From: Acinetobacter dispersus
GTDB lineage: Bacteria > Pseudomonadota > Gammaproteobacteria > Pseudomonadales > Moraxellaceae
Length of the DNA: 64,000 bases
Assembly: GCF_009884975.1 (NCBI RefSeq)
Contig: NZ_CP041970.1
Coordinates: forward strand, 1,612,001 to 1,676,000
Reading direction: 5' to 3'
Shown: positions 17,113-25,770 of the stretch, one piece after another
How positions within the stretch are numbered: position 1 is the stretch's first letter
How the letters are laid out: each line of letters begins with the position of its first letter
The notes under the pieces: generated by a model
Seen by the model: the letters and a program-made list of their open reading frames with translations, nothing else
Told to the model about the DNA's origin: nothing
The model's database searches: none
Translations under genes and position numbers: made by a program

Positions 17113-17964
17113 TTATTTTAGTAGTAAATAAATATCTGTAATCAAATCACATTCATCTACATCATGAACAAAATTGTGATAATGAAAAAAGACAGGGAAA
17201 TCTCCTACTTCTAACTCTGATTGTGGCAGCCAATCCCGATATAGATAGTAAACACTGTCTTTAATATGATCATGACTACCCAAGTGCCGAACTACAGCAT
17301 ATTTCCCTTTGGGGAGCATACCAGTACTTACACCATACGTATTTTCAGGAACATCCACCGTGATTGTTCCAGCAATATCGAAACGAAAATCATCACTTAA
17401 GGTTTGTTCTGGATCAGAAAATGGAATTCCATAAGTCTTGCTTTTCGCCAAGGGAGATAAGCCCGTTTCCTTGCGCCACTGAATAAACTGTGCAGCCGTT
17501 TCAAACACACGTTCTGGTGCGCCGTAGTGTGATATAAATGCAATTTTCTCTTCGGCTCTTTCTACAACATTAACGTTCATCACGATTCCTCTCTGAGGTA
17601 AAGAAAAAACAAACCTTTGATGCCAAGATAGCCAATCTGGCTGCTCTCTAAAAGCACTTGGGGTTTGATCAAATGAACGTTTAAATGCACGGCTAAATGC
17701 TTCAGGACTCTCAAAACCAGACTGCAAGGCAATATCAATGATCTTGATATCAGCAGAAAATGCCAGTTGGAATGATGCACGTTTCAATCTGGATAATTGA
17801 ATAAACCTCATCAAATTCACACCGATATTTGCTAAAAAAATACGGTGGAAATGAAATTTAGATAAAGATGCAACTTGGCTTAATGTATCTAAATCAAGCT
17901 CATCATCTAAATGCTGTTGGATATATTCACATACGCGCTGCAACTTCTGATCATATAGCGTCAT
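17113..17964 (-). CDS. AraC-type regulator with GyrI-like effector domain
   Basis: A 283-residue protein. The N-terminal AraC/XylS DNA-binding domain (residues about 6-105) contains two HTH motifs (LSQVASLSKFHFHRIF and IALQSGFESPEAFSRAFKRSF). A GyrI-like ligand domain follows from about 125 to the end, as in Rob and other SoxS/MarA-type hybrid activators. GyrI-like domains bind small amphipathic molecules. Targets are not evident. It is convergent with thiM and lies just after a small tautomerase gene on the same strand. The ribosome site is weak. Confidence 0.85.
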   Translation of the reverse strand: MTLYDQKLQRVCEYIQQHLDDELDLDTLSQVASLSKFHFHRIFLANIGVNLMRFIQLSRLKRASFQLAFSADIKIIDIALQSGFESPEAFSRAFKRSFDQTPSAFREQPDWLSWHQRFVFSLPQRGIVMNVNVVERAEEKIAFISHYGAPERVFETAAQFIQWRKETGLSPLAKSKTYGIPFSDPEQTLSDDFRFDIAGTITVDVPENTYGVSTGMLPKGKYAVVRHLGSHDHIKDSVYYLYRDWLPQSELEVGDFPVFFHYHNFVHDVDECDLITDIYLLLK

Positions 17965-18039
17965 ACATTTAACTCAATCATTTGATGAAAGTTAATTTGC
18001 CAGATTCACATCCTTTAAACTTGATCAGAATTGCGGATT

Positions 18040-18408
18040 TCAGTCCAAGACCGTTGCCTTAAAATAGTTTTCTTTCGGCATATCGATCACTTCGACACAC
18101 AACTGTATCGGAAAGCTGACCTCAGACTGGATATAGCTTTTTTGTTCCAATCGATGCAACAATGCCGCTCCGACTGCTTGTTTTTGCTCCTGCGTTCTAC
18201 CACTCAATAAATACAGTTTTAAATGAATATAAGCTTCTTCTGTCTCATTCAAACCAATTAAAAATATCTCATCTTTAAATGCACGAGATTTAATATCATT
18301 TGCGACAAATAAATCCGTTTCAATTAATGCGACATTCACATCTTTTAATAATTGATGTGGATCTAATTCAGTTAAATTAGCTGAATAGTTTGCAATTAAA
18401 TGCGGCAT
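18040..18408 (-). CDS. 5-carboxymethyl-2-hydroxymuconate isomerase-like protein
   Basis: A 122-residue protein starting MPHLIANYSANL, so Pro-1 would be the catalytic base after Met removal. It aligns with HpaF-type CHMI enzymes of the tautomerase superfamily in the conserved IKSRA and HLKLYLLSGRTQEQKQAVG blocks. In homoprotocatechuate degradation CHMI isomerises a muconate, but no hpa genes are present, so the natural substrate is uncertain. It follows the helicase stop by 11 bases on the same strand, probably in one transcript. AGGA precedes its ATG. Confidence 0.8.
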   Translation of the reverse strand: MPHLIANYSANLTELDPHQLLKDVNVALIETDLFVANDIKSRAFKDEIFLIGLNETEEAYIHLKLYLLSGRTQEQKQAVGAALLHRLEQKSYIQSEVSFPIQLCVEVIDMPKENYFKATVLD

Positions 18409-18419
18409 TTTTATGGTTC

Positions 18420-20132
18420 CTATTCAATAAATAATAAAGCCAAACGGACTTGGTCATAAGCCATTCGCGGACTGGTGGCTTCAACGATAGGACGCAATTT
18501 TATTGAGCCGTCATCGGTAAAGTGCTCTGGATTTTTACGTTTATGCAAACGCTTATAAATCTTGCGCACTTCTTCAATCACTTCATCACCCGGGCTGGCA
18601 ACCGAAATATCCAAGCCCTGCTCTTTATGCAAACGTGCCAAATGATTAATGATCGTTGCAGGCGTTAAACCACGCTCATGCGCAATATCTTCAATTTCAT
18701 AGCCTTCTTCAAATAAAGTACGGGTTTCATCCAAGGTCGCTGCGGCATAATTCTGTTTTGCACCTTTGGCGATTTTCTTTTCATTACGGGCAATTTCAGT
18801 CGCATTCAGCGTGCCACCACAATGGCGAATAAAGGCATTATGCTGTGTGGTTAAATCTACATTTTCAAAGTTGACTTCCGCTTCGGTCGATAATTCCTGA
18901 AAACGGCGGTCTGCTTTAATTGCCAAACTATCCAGTTCAAGCGCCTGATCATTGAAACCAAGTAGCTTCAGTCCAGTCAGTGACTTTAAACGTGATAAAG
19001 CTACATAGCCCTGACCTTTCTCAAAAGTATGGGTGAGATTGATCTCTGCAGCTTCCAAAGTCATCCCTTGGCTTTTATGGATGGTGATTGCCCATGCCAA
19101 ACGCAACGGAATCTGTTGGAAACTGGCAATTGCCTTACCCGCTTCATTTTCAATCGACCACGTTTCAGGTTCGACTAAAAATGTTGTGCCATCAGTCAAC
19201 TTCACTTTAGGCAGAATGCCCTGCTTATCGTCTTCTTCAAAACCAATCACTTCACCTAAACTACCATTGATATAGCCCATATCAAAGTTGTTTTTAACAA
19301 ACATCACTTTGGCATTTTTCTTTAGGGTGAGTTCTTCAGGCGCACGCACTGATGATTTTAAGGTTTCCATCAGCTTTTCATTACCATCGACAACCGCATT
19401 GAATTGATGACTTTCATTATCAATTTCATTCAGGTGCTGATAATTAATATTATCGACATCCATATTGTGTGTGTATAAACGAGTAAAGGTCTCGCCAATA
19501 TCATGCTGACGTGATTGTTGTAATGCTGTGAGATGATTCGTTTGAATATTCTGTGCACGAATCGCATTGAGAATCTGATTGAGGATTTCATCATCCTGAC
19601 GATGCTGTTCGGTCAAATAACAAACACGGAATTTGGCTTCAACCCAAGCATCCGACATAAAACAGAATTTATCGCGATTGCTTTCATCCTTTTTACCAAC
19701 TGGCGGTAACTGGAAGAAGTCACCAGCAACAATTACTTGAATCCCACCAAAGGCTTCGTCACTTTCTTTAAAATATTTCAATACCTGATTGACCAAATTC
19801 AATTGTTTGGCATGCAGCATTGAAATCTCATCAATAATCAAGACTTGGGCATTTTCTAAATGCTCTTTTAAATATTTACGCTCTTTCATCCGTTTCAGAT
19901 CATCATCAGTCAAACGGTCTTTAATACCAATTCCCGCCCAAGTATGGATAGTCATGCCATTCATATGCGTCGCCGCAATCCCTGTGGATGCAGTGATCGC
20001 AACAGGTACTTTACGCGCTTTAAGATAATGAATGTACTGATTAAGCGTATAGGTTTTTCCTGCACCTGCTGAGCCCGTTAAAAAAACATTTTCCCCAGCC
20101 TTGAGTAACTTGAGTGCAGTCTCTTGTTTCAT
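18420..20132 (-). CDS. Pif1-like/RecD-type DNA helicase with C-terminal HTH
   Basis: About 570 residues from ATG 20132. Walker A is FLTGSAGAGKTYTLN near residue 20, and Walker B is VLIIDEISMLHA. A Gln-rich motif III follows (GDFFQLPPVGK). Late motifs are AWAITIHKSQGMTLE and GQGYVALSRLKSL, as in Pif1/RecD2 superfamily 1B helicases. The C-terminus carries an HTH_40-like segment (FEEGYEIEDIAHERGLTPATI). These helicases unwind 5'-3' and resolve G-quadruplex or R-loop structures. A reading frame extends 37 codons upstream, but ATG 20132 begins the conserved family start (MKQETALKLLKAGENVF) after GAAGAAATT. Confidence 0.88.
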   Translation of the reverse strand: MKQETALKLLKAGENVFLTGSAGAGKTYTLNQYIHYLKARKVPVAITASTGIAATHMNGMTIHTWAGIGIKDRLTDDDLKRMKERKYLKEHLENAQVLIIDEISMLHAKQLNLVNQVLKYFKESDEAFGGIQVIVAGDFFQLPPVGKKDESNRDKFCFMSDAWVEAKFRVCYLTEQHRQDDEILNQILNAIRAQNIQTNHLTALQQSRQHDIGETFTRLYTHNMDVDNINYQHLNEIDNESHQFNAVVDGNEKLMETLKSSVRAPEELTLKKNAKVMFVKNNFDMGYINGSLGEVIGFEEDDKQGILPKVKLTDGTTFLVEPETWSIENEAGKAIASFQQIPLRLAWAITIHKSQGMTLEAAEINLTHTFEKGQGYVALSRLKSLTGLKLLGFNDQALELDSLAIKADRRFQELSTEAEVNFENVDLTTQHNAFIRHCGGTLNATEIARNEKKIAKGAKQNYAAATLDETRTLFEEGYEIEDIAHERGLTPATIINHLARLHKEQGLDISVASPGDEVIEEVRKIYKRLHKRKNPEHFTDDGSIKLRPIVEATSPRMAYDQVRLALLFIE

Positions 20133-20293
20133 AATTTCTTCAGTCAAAAACAACAACGCATAGCTTAACGATTTTTTATCAAAAATAAAAACGCAAATCC
20201 AATTCGCGAACGCTAGGTGTCGTATAATTACATTGACATCCAAGGGTTTTCATTTAATGTGTTTGTTAATGAATTCAGACTTGATCTATAAAA

Positions 20294-21259
20294 ATGACTA
20301 CTTCAAATCTTTATGAATATCAAACAGATATACTTGGTGAAGATTATCAGCAACTGACTTTAAATTTCGCTGATGATTATGATGGAAAAGTTGTTGCGAC
20401 CTTGGTCCGCAAGAAGGCCGCTGAAGCGACCAAAAAAGCAGTTTTATATATCCATGGTTTTGCAGACTATTTTTTTCAAAAAGAAATGGCTGAACAATTC
20501 AATCAGCATGGTTACGATTTTTACGCACTCGACCTCAGAAAATATGGTCGCTCAAAACTGCCTCATCAAAAACTCTATTACGTTTTAGATCTACGCGAAT
20601 ACGATGCTGAAATCAGCAAGGCACTCGAAGTGATCAGTCAAGAAAATCACAATCAGGTTGTATTGGCAGGACATTCGACAGGCGGTTTAATTGCGACTTT
20701 ATATGCTGCACATTATCCTGATCATCGTTTAATTAAAGCGGTTTGGAACAACAGCCCGTTTTATGACTTCTATAAAAGTGTTATTGAGAAAAAAGTCGGG
20801 ATTCCCTTACTCAGTGAAGTGGGTAAACGCTTACCGAATGCAAAATTTCCAAGTGGTCTAAACCCATGGTACACACCAAGCTTGCATAAAGATTTTTACG
20901 GTGAATGGGATTTCAATCTGGATTGGAAACCGAAAACCATGCCTTTTGTACATCTCTCTTTTGTCACGGCAATTCATGAAGCACAAAAAGAAATCCATCA
21001 AGGTGTGACCTTAAATGTGCCTACCCTAATCATGCATTCACATCAATCCAAATTCCCTAAAAAATGGGGTATTGATGCACAGCAAAGTGATGTGATTTTG
21101 GATGTTAATGATATGACGCAAAATGCCAAGAAAATGAAAGGTGATGTGCAAACCCTGTCTATTCAAAATGGTTTGCATGATCTTGTACTGTCTGCACCAC
21201 CTGTACGTGAGCAGGTGTATCAACAGCTTTTTGCATGGCTAGCTGAAAAAATCAAATAA
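20294..21259 (+). CDS. alpha/beta hydrolase, serine aminopeptidase S33 / lysophospholipase type
   Basis: A 321-residue cytoplasmic hydrolase of the monoglyceride lipase-like S33 group. The oxyanion hole motif is LYIHGFADYF, the nucleophile elbow is GHSTGGL, and a histidine appears in QNGLHDLVLS near the end. Hydrophobic residues around the lid suggest acyl-chain substrates. It starts 161 bases from the divergent helicase. The natural substrate cannot be named. Family length and all three catalytic elements are present. Confidence 0.8.
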   Translation: MTTSNLYEYQTDILGEDYQQLTLNFADDYDGKVVATLVRKKAAEATKKAVLYIHGFADYFFQKEMAEQFNQHGYDFYALDLRKYGRSKLPHQKLYYVLDLREYDAEISKALEVISQENHNQVVLAGHSTGGLIATLYAAHYPDHRLIKAVWNNSPFYDFYKSVIEKKVGIPLLSEVGKRLPNAKFPSGLNPWYTPSLHKDFYGEWDFNLDWKPKTMPFVHLSFVTAIHEAQKEIHQGVTLNVPTLIMHSHQSKFPKKWGIDAQQSDVILDVNDMTQNAKKMKGDVQTLSIQNGLHDLVLSAPPVREQVYQQLFAWLAEKIK

Positions 21260-21291
21260 CCTAGATGGTCTTTTTATAATGATCCTAATGC

Positions 21292-22470
21292 TCAGTGGTC
21301 TTGGTACTTACTGAGCATATTTTTAGCAGGATGAGATGCAGGCAATAATTCCAATAAGCGTTCCGCCGCATCAACCGCTTCAGGACAATAAGCCAAATGC
21401 TTTAATAAAGCGTCGCTGCCCTCTGATTGAAAAATGGCGTGACTCAAACGGGATTCCAAACAATCCCGCCAAGCACATAAAAATGGACTTTCGGTTTTTG
21501 CTAAAAAAATGCCGGTATAGCCTTGTAGTGCGGTGTTGATATAGCCGGCATCCAATGCTTGTTCCAGTTGCAGGAAATCCGCCTCAACAGGTACATTCAA
21601 GCGATACGGACGAGAGCCAAGTAAGTCCCCCAAGTGCTCTCTTAAATGAGACATCTCCGCTTTTAATGTCCCCATACTGACTTTGCGTTCCCCATACAAA
21701 GCCTGATGTAAATTCTCTAAATTCAGCCCTTGCGGGCATAAAGCCAAAATCACCAGAATTTCCACTTGTCTCGGGCTTAAGCTTAAGTGCTTGCCATTGA
21801 CCAAGACCTGCGCCGTATTAAAAGTACGTATATACAGATGTTGTTGCTGTAATTGTTGTACCGCCATTTGGATAATTGCAGCACAGCGCTCGACCGCTAA
21901 CAAACCTAAACTATTGTGGTTTTCCCATGTGGTGGATAAATCTACTACGCCTAAGACTTGTTTGGAGTATGGGTCTAGGATTGGAGCAGCATAGCAAACC
22001 CAATCATGTACCGATGCCATATAGTGTTCATTGGAAAATACACAACTTGATTTCTGCGTCTTGAGCGAAAGTGCCAGCGCATTGGTGCCAACCAGTTCTT
22101 CCTGCCATTGCCCACCTGCAACAAAATGGACACGTTCGGCAGCATTGCGCATTTGGGTACAGGATGCCGTCCAAATAATGGTACTGCCGACATCTCCAAC
22201 CGCAAGCACCATCGCTGACTGTTCTGCAACATGCTTGAGGTCTTGTTGACAAGCCTGTAATGCCAAGGCCAATGAACCTGTTTGTGTCGAAACTTGATCG
22301 AGCAACGGTGCAGCTAAACGTTCTTTAGGAATATCAGCGCGTGTAGAACGCTCCCAGGAACTGGCAATACTCTGTTCCATTTTTTCGGCATGTTGTGGAT
22401 TGAGGCTACTTTGTGCCCTGAGTTGCTCAACCAATGCCCGCTGTTGCTGTAATTCCCTTTTTGTATGCAT
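21292..22470 (-). CDS. GAF-domain transcriptional regulator of the ethanolamine/aldehyde locus
   Basis: A 392-residue protein. The N-terminus (SIASSWERS, then a GAF domain at about 55-210) resembles AcoR-type sensors of acetoin or aldehyde metabolism. The central AAA+ sigma-54 domain of AcoR is absent. Instead, from about residue 228, a winged helix (LSLSPRQVEILVILAL) leads into MGTLKAEMSHLREHLGDLL and a helical repeat region like the BTAD part of SARP regulators. It is divergent from the aldehyde dehydrogenase, so it likely controls that gene and perhaps eat-eutBC. The effector is unknown; the neighbours suggest ethanolamine or acetaldehyde. Confidence 0.7.
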   Translation of the reverse strand: MHTKRELQQQRALVEQLRAQSSLNPQHAEKMEQSIASSWERSTRADIPKERLAAPLLDQVSTQTGSLALALQACQQDLKHVAEQSAMVLAVGDVGSTIIWTASCTQMRNAAERVHFVAGGQWQEELVGTNALALSLKTQKSSCVFSNEHYMASVHDWVCYAAPILDPYSKQVLGVVDLSTTWENHNSLGLLAVERCAAIIQMAVQQLQQQHLYIRTFNTAQVLVNGKHLSLSPRQVEILVILALCPQGLNLENLHQALYGERKVSMGTLKAEMSHLREHLGDLLGSRPYRLNVPVEADFLQLEQALDAGYINTALQGYTGIFLAKTESPFLCAWRDCLESRLSHAIFQSEGSDALLKHLAYCPEAVDAAERLLELLPASHPAKNMLSKYQDH

Positions 22471-22597
22471 TTGTAATTTCCCTATTCCCTTACATGCAAT
22501 TCCAACCTTTTTCCAACCTTCAACGCGATAACGTCATTCTCAATAACGTACCCAGTACTTTATTTAAAAATATCACAACACATAAAGGAGTATGTAT

Positions 22598-24109
22598 ATG
22601 CGCTATGTTGATCCGAATCAATCTGGTTCAAAAATCCATTTTAAAGACCAATATGAAAACTTTATTGGTGGACAGTGGGTTGCCCCTGTTAAAGGAGTCT
22701 ACTTCGACAATATTTCTCCTGTCGATGGCAAAAGTTTTACTCGTATCCCACGCTCGAGTGCAGAAGATATTGAATTGGCACTGGATGCCGCCCACAAAGC
22801 CAAGCAAGAATGGAATAAATCCTCTCCAACCACACGATCTAATTTATTACTAAAAATTGCTGACCGTATGGAAGCCAATTTGGAAATGCTGGCGGTTGCT
22901 GAAACTTGGGATAATGGTAAACCTGTCCGTGAAACACTGGCGGCTGATATCCCTTTGGCCATTGATCATTTCCGTTATTTTGCAGGCTGTATTCGCGCAC
23001 AGGAAGGTGGTATCTCTGAAATTGATGAAGACACCATTGCCTATCATTTTCATGAACCACTCGGCGTAGTTGGGCAAATCATCCCTTGGAACTTCCCAAT
23101 CTTGATGGCGGCATGGAAATTGGCACCGGCATTGGCTGCGGGCAACTGCGTGGTGATCAAACCTGCGGAGCAAACACCTGTTGGGATCTTATTGGTGGCT
23201 GAGCTGATACAGGATCTATTACCTGCAGGTGTACTCAATATCGTCAATGGTTATGGTGCCGAAGTTGGCCGCCCACTAGCAACCAGTCCACGTATTGCCA
23301 AAATTGCGTTTACTGGCTCAACCCAAGTTGGGCAATTAATCATGCAATATGCCACTGAAAACATCATTCCAGTGACTTTAGAGCTAGGCGGAAAATCACC
23401 GAATGTGTTCTTTGCCGATGTGATGGATCATGACGATGATTTTCTGGATAAAACCCTTGAAGGTTTTGCCATGTTTGCGCTGAATCAAGGTGAAGTCTGT
23501 ACCTGCCCATCGCGTGCCTTGATTCAGGAAAGTATTGCCGATCAGTTTATGGAAAAAGCCATTGAACGGGTCAAACGCATCAAACTTGGACATCCCCTCG
23601 ATACCGACACCATGGTCGGTGCGCAAGCCTCCTTAGAACAACAAGAAAAAATCCTGCGTTGTATCGATACAGGCCGACAGGAAGGTGCAGAAGTGCTATT
23701 GGGTGGGCATGGTCGCCAAGAGGTTGGCAATGGTTACTACATCGAACCGACCATCTTTAAAGGTCATAACAACATGCAAGTGTTTCAGGAAGAAATCTTT
23801 GGCCCTGTACTGTCGGTAACCACATTTAAGGATTTTGATGAAGCCATTCAGATTGCCAATGACACCATGTATGGCTTAGGTGCTGGGGTCTGGTCACGTT
23901 CAACCCATACCGCCTATCGTGCAGGTCGTGCCATTGAAGCGGGTCGAGTTTGGACCAATTGTTATCACATCTACCCTGCCCATGCTGCATTTGGAGGCTA
24001 TAAAAAGTCAGGTGTCGGCCGTGAAAACCACAAAATGATGCTCGACCACTATCAACAAACCAAAAACTTGTTGGTGAGTTATTCAACCAAAGCCATGGGC
24101 TTTTTCTAA
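22598..24109 (+). CDS. NAD-dependent acetaldehyde/aldehyde dehydrogenase
   Basis: A 503-residue ALDH superfamily enzyme of the ExaC/acetaldehyde dehydrogenase II type, oxidising acetaldehyde to acetate with NAD+. It has the Rossmann motif FTGSTQVG, the general base in TLELGGKSP, and the nucleophile region [11 protein letters not shown]. The cysteine pair there is typical of this subgroup. GGAG at 22587-22590 is seven bases from ATG 22598, so I preferred it over ATG 22592. A regulator is divergent and an ethanolamine lyase lies downstream, which makes acetaldehyde its probable substrate. Confidence 0.92.
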   Translation: MRYVDPNQSGSKIHFKDQYENFIGGQWVAPVKGVYFDNISPVDGKSFTRIPRSSAEDIELALDAAHKAKQEWNKSSPTTRSNLLLKIADRMEANLEMLAVAETWDNGKPVRETLAADIPLAIDHFRYFAGCIRAQEGGISEIDEDTIAYHFHEPLGVVGQIIPWNFPILMAAWKLAPALAAGNCVVIKPAEQTPVGILLVAELIQDLLPAGVLNIVNGYGAEVGRPLATSPRIAKIAFTGSTQVGQLIMQYATENIIPVTLELGGKSPNVFFADVMDHDDDFLDKTLEGFAMFALNQGEVCTCPSRALIQESIADQFMEKAIERVKRIKLGHPLDTDTMVGAQASLEQQEKILRCIDTGRQEGAEVLLGGHGRQEVGNGYYIEPTIFKGHNNMQVFQEEIFGPVLSVTTFKDFDEAIQIANDTMYGLGAGVWSRSTHTAYRAGRAIEAGRVWTNCYHIYPAHAAFGGYKKSGVGRENHKMMLDHYQQTKNLLVSYSTKAMGFF

Positions 24110-24129
24110 GTCGATAGAAGGATCAAATA

Positions 24130-24161
24130 CTGTATAAGCCTTGCGACATAGGCTTATACAG
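24130..24161. terminator. hairpin after the aldehyde dehydrogenase gene
   Basis: Perfect 11-bp stem CTGTATAAGCC/GGCTTATACAG with a 10-base loop, 21 bases past the stop. No T tract follows; it may still stabilise the 3' end and separates the dehydrogenase transcript from the permease promoter. Confidence 0.55.
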
Positions 24162-24246
24162 CCTTAAACCATAATGTACTGATGATTCGATAAACACCGT
24201 ATTTTCTCAATCAAACTGGATCAAGCAATCAAATAGAAATTTAATT

Positions 24247-24263
24247 TTGGCACAAGGTGTGCA
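24247..24263 (+). promoter_or_regulatory. sigma-54-type -24/-12 promoter before eat-eutBC
   Basis: TTGGCAC at 24247-24253 and TGTGCA at 24258-24263 place the GG and GC elements ten bases apart, as RpoN promoters require. Compared with the consensus TGGCAC-N5-TTGCW there is one mismatch. It lies 54 bases before the permease start. This is read directly from sequence; its use is unproven. Confidence 0.65.
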
Positions 24264-24316
24264 ACATCGGCATTGCTTTTGCATCTTGCTGATGAGACCC
24301 ATACACGGAGCTTTGT

Positions 24317-25747
24317 ATGAACAACCAAGAACCTATTTCTGCACTTTCAGCATCTGCAACCTCTTCTGAAGATTATTTTGCCCAAAGAAAACTCAAGCAA
24401 GGTGCCGTGGGCTGGTTATTACTGATCGGCTTAGGAGTCGCCTATGTCATTTCAGGTGATTTCGCGGGCTGGAATTTTGGTATCGCTCAAGGGGGTTGGG
24501 GTGGCATGTTTGTTGCCACCGCAGTCGTTGCCGTGATGTATCTCTGCCTATGTCTGGCCATGTCCGAAATGGCGACCATGCTCCCAACAGCGGGTGGCGG
24601 CTATAGTTTTGCCCGTATCGCATTTGGTCCACTCGGTGGCTATTTAACAGGTACCGCGATTCTGATTGAGTATGCGATTGCGCCTGCCGCCATTGCGGTC
24701 TTTATTGGGGCCTATTGTGAATCTCTATTCGGCATTGGTGGTTGGCAAGTTTATTTAGCTTGTTATCTGATTTTTATGGGTATTCACCTAAAAGGTGCTG
24801 GTGAAGCTCTTAAAATTATGTTTGCCATCACCTTGGTTGCAGCGATTGCACTGGCTGTTTTTATCGTTGCGATGTTGCCTCATTTTAATTCACAGAACCT
24901 GTTTGATATTCCTGCAGGGCAACAATTTGGCGCAAGCAGCTTTCTTCCCTATGGTTATTTAGGCATTTGGGCAGCGGTTCCCTATGCGATTTGGTTTTTC
25001 TTGGCCGTTGAAGGTGTGCCCTTAGCTGCTGAAGAAGCCAAAGACCCTGCAAAATCGCTGCCACGCGGACTGATTGGTGCGATGTTAATTTTAACCGCCT
25101 TTGCCCTATTGATTCTATTTTTAGGCGCAGGTGCAGCCGGTGCCAGTACCTTACAAAACTCCAGTGCGCCATTGGTCGATGCCCTTGTCAAAGTCTATGG
25201 ACAAGGTACATGGCTGGCTAACTTTGTCAATTTTGTCGGTCTTGCAGGGCTTATCGCCAGTTTCTTTTCAATTATCTATGCCTATTCTCGCCAGATTTTT
25301 GCGCTCTCCCGTGCGGGCTATTTACCTACATCACTGTCATTAACCAATAAAAATCACGCCCCTTATTTAGCCATCATCATTCCAGGCATCATTGGCTTCT
25401 TCTTGTCTTTAAGCAAAGAAGGCGATTTGCTTATTTTAATTGCAGTCTTCGGGGCAACCATTTCTTATGTCTTGATGATGCTTTCGCATATTAAGCTGCG
25501 CGTATCTCGTCCCCTAATGCACCGCCCCTATAAAACACCTGGTGGTATCGTCACCTCGAGCATTGCCTTAATTTTGGCTGCTATTGCAGTTGTCGCAGGT
25601 TTTCTGGTCAATCCTAAAGTGTGGTGTATTGCAGCAGGCATTTATATGGTCTTTATTGCCTATTTTATCTTTTACAGCCGTCATCAACTTATACAAGGGA
25701 CGCCAGAAGAAGAATTTGCACAGATCACGGCAGATGAAAAGCAATAA
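24317..25747 (+). CDS. eat: ethanolamine permease
   Basis: A 476-residue APC-superfamily transporter with about 12 membrane helices. The sequence LKQGAVGWLLLIGLGVAYVISGDFAGWNFG is characteristic of bacterial ethanolamine permeases. Residues LAAEEAKDPAKSLPRGL mark the cytoplasmic amino-acid-permease loop. It sits directly before eutB (23-base gap), so it would supply ethanolamine to the lyase. GGAG precedes the ATG. A sigma-54-like promoter lies upstream, and there are no eutH or microcompartment genes. Confidence 0.92.
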   Translation: MNNQEPISALSASATSSEDYFAQRKLKQGAVGWLLLIGLGVAYVISGDFAGWNFGIAQGGWGGMFVATAVVAVMYLCLCLAMSEMATMLPTAGGGYSFARIAFGPLGGYLTGTAILIEYAIAPAAIAVFIGAYCESLFGIGGWQVYLACYLIFMGIHLKGAGEALKIMFAITLVAAIALAVFIVAMLPHFNSQNLFDIPAGQQFGASSFLPYGYLGIWAAVPYAIWFFLAVEGVPLAAEEAKDPAKSLPRGLIGAMLILTAFALLILFLGAGAAGASTLQNSSAPLVDALVKVYGQGTWLANFVNFVGLAGLIASFFSIIYAYSRQIFALSRAGYLPTSLSLTNKNHAPYLAIIIPGIIGFFLSLSKEGDLLILIAVFGATISYVLMMLSHIKLRVSRPLMHRPYKTPGGIVTSSIALILAAIAVVAGFLVNPKVWCIAAGIYMVFIAYFIFYSRHQLIQGTPEEEFAQITADEKQ

Positions 25748-25770
25748 TCAGAAAGATTAAGGAGAAGCGC

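Noticed and set aside
18040..18408. Homoprotocatechuate pathway
   Set aside because: The isomerase-like gene stands with a helicase and there are no hpa genes, so pathway membership is not supported.
22028..22252. Several overlapping frames within the GAF regulator gene
   Set aside because: They are shadows of the regulator; none has a ribosome site or family-like sequence.
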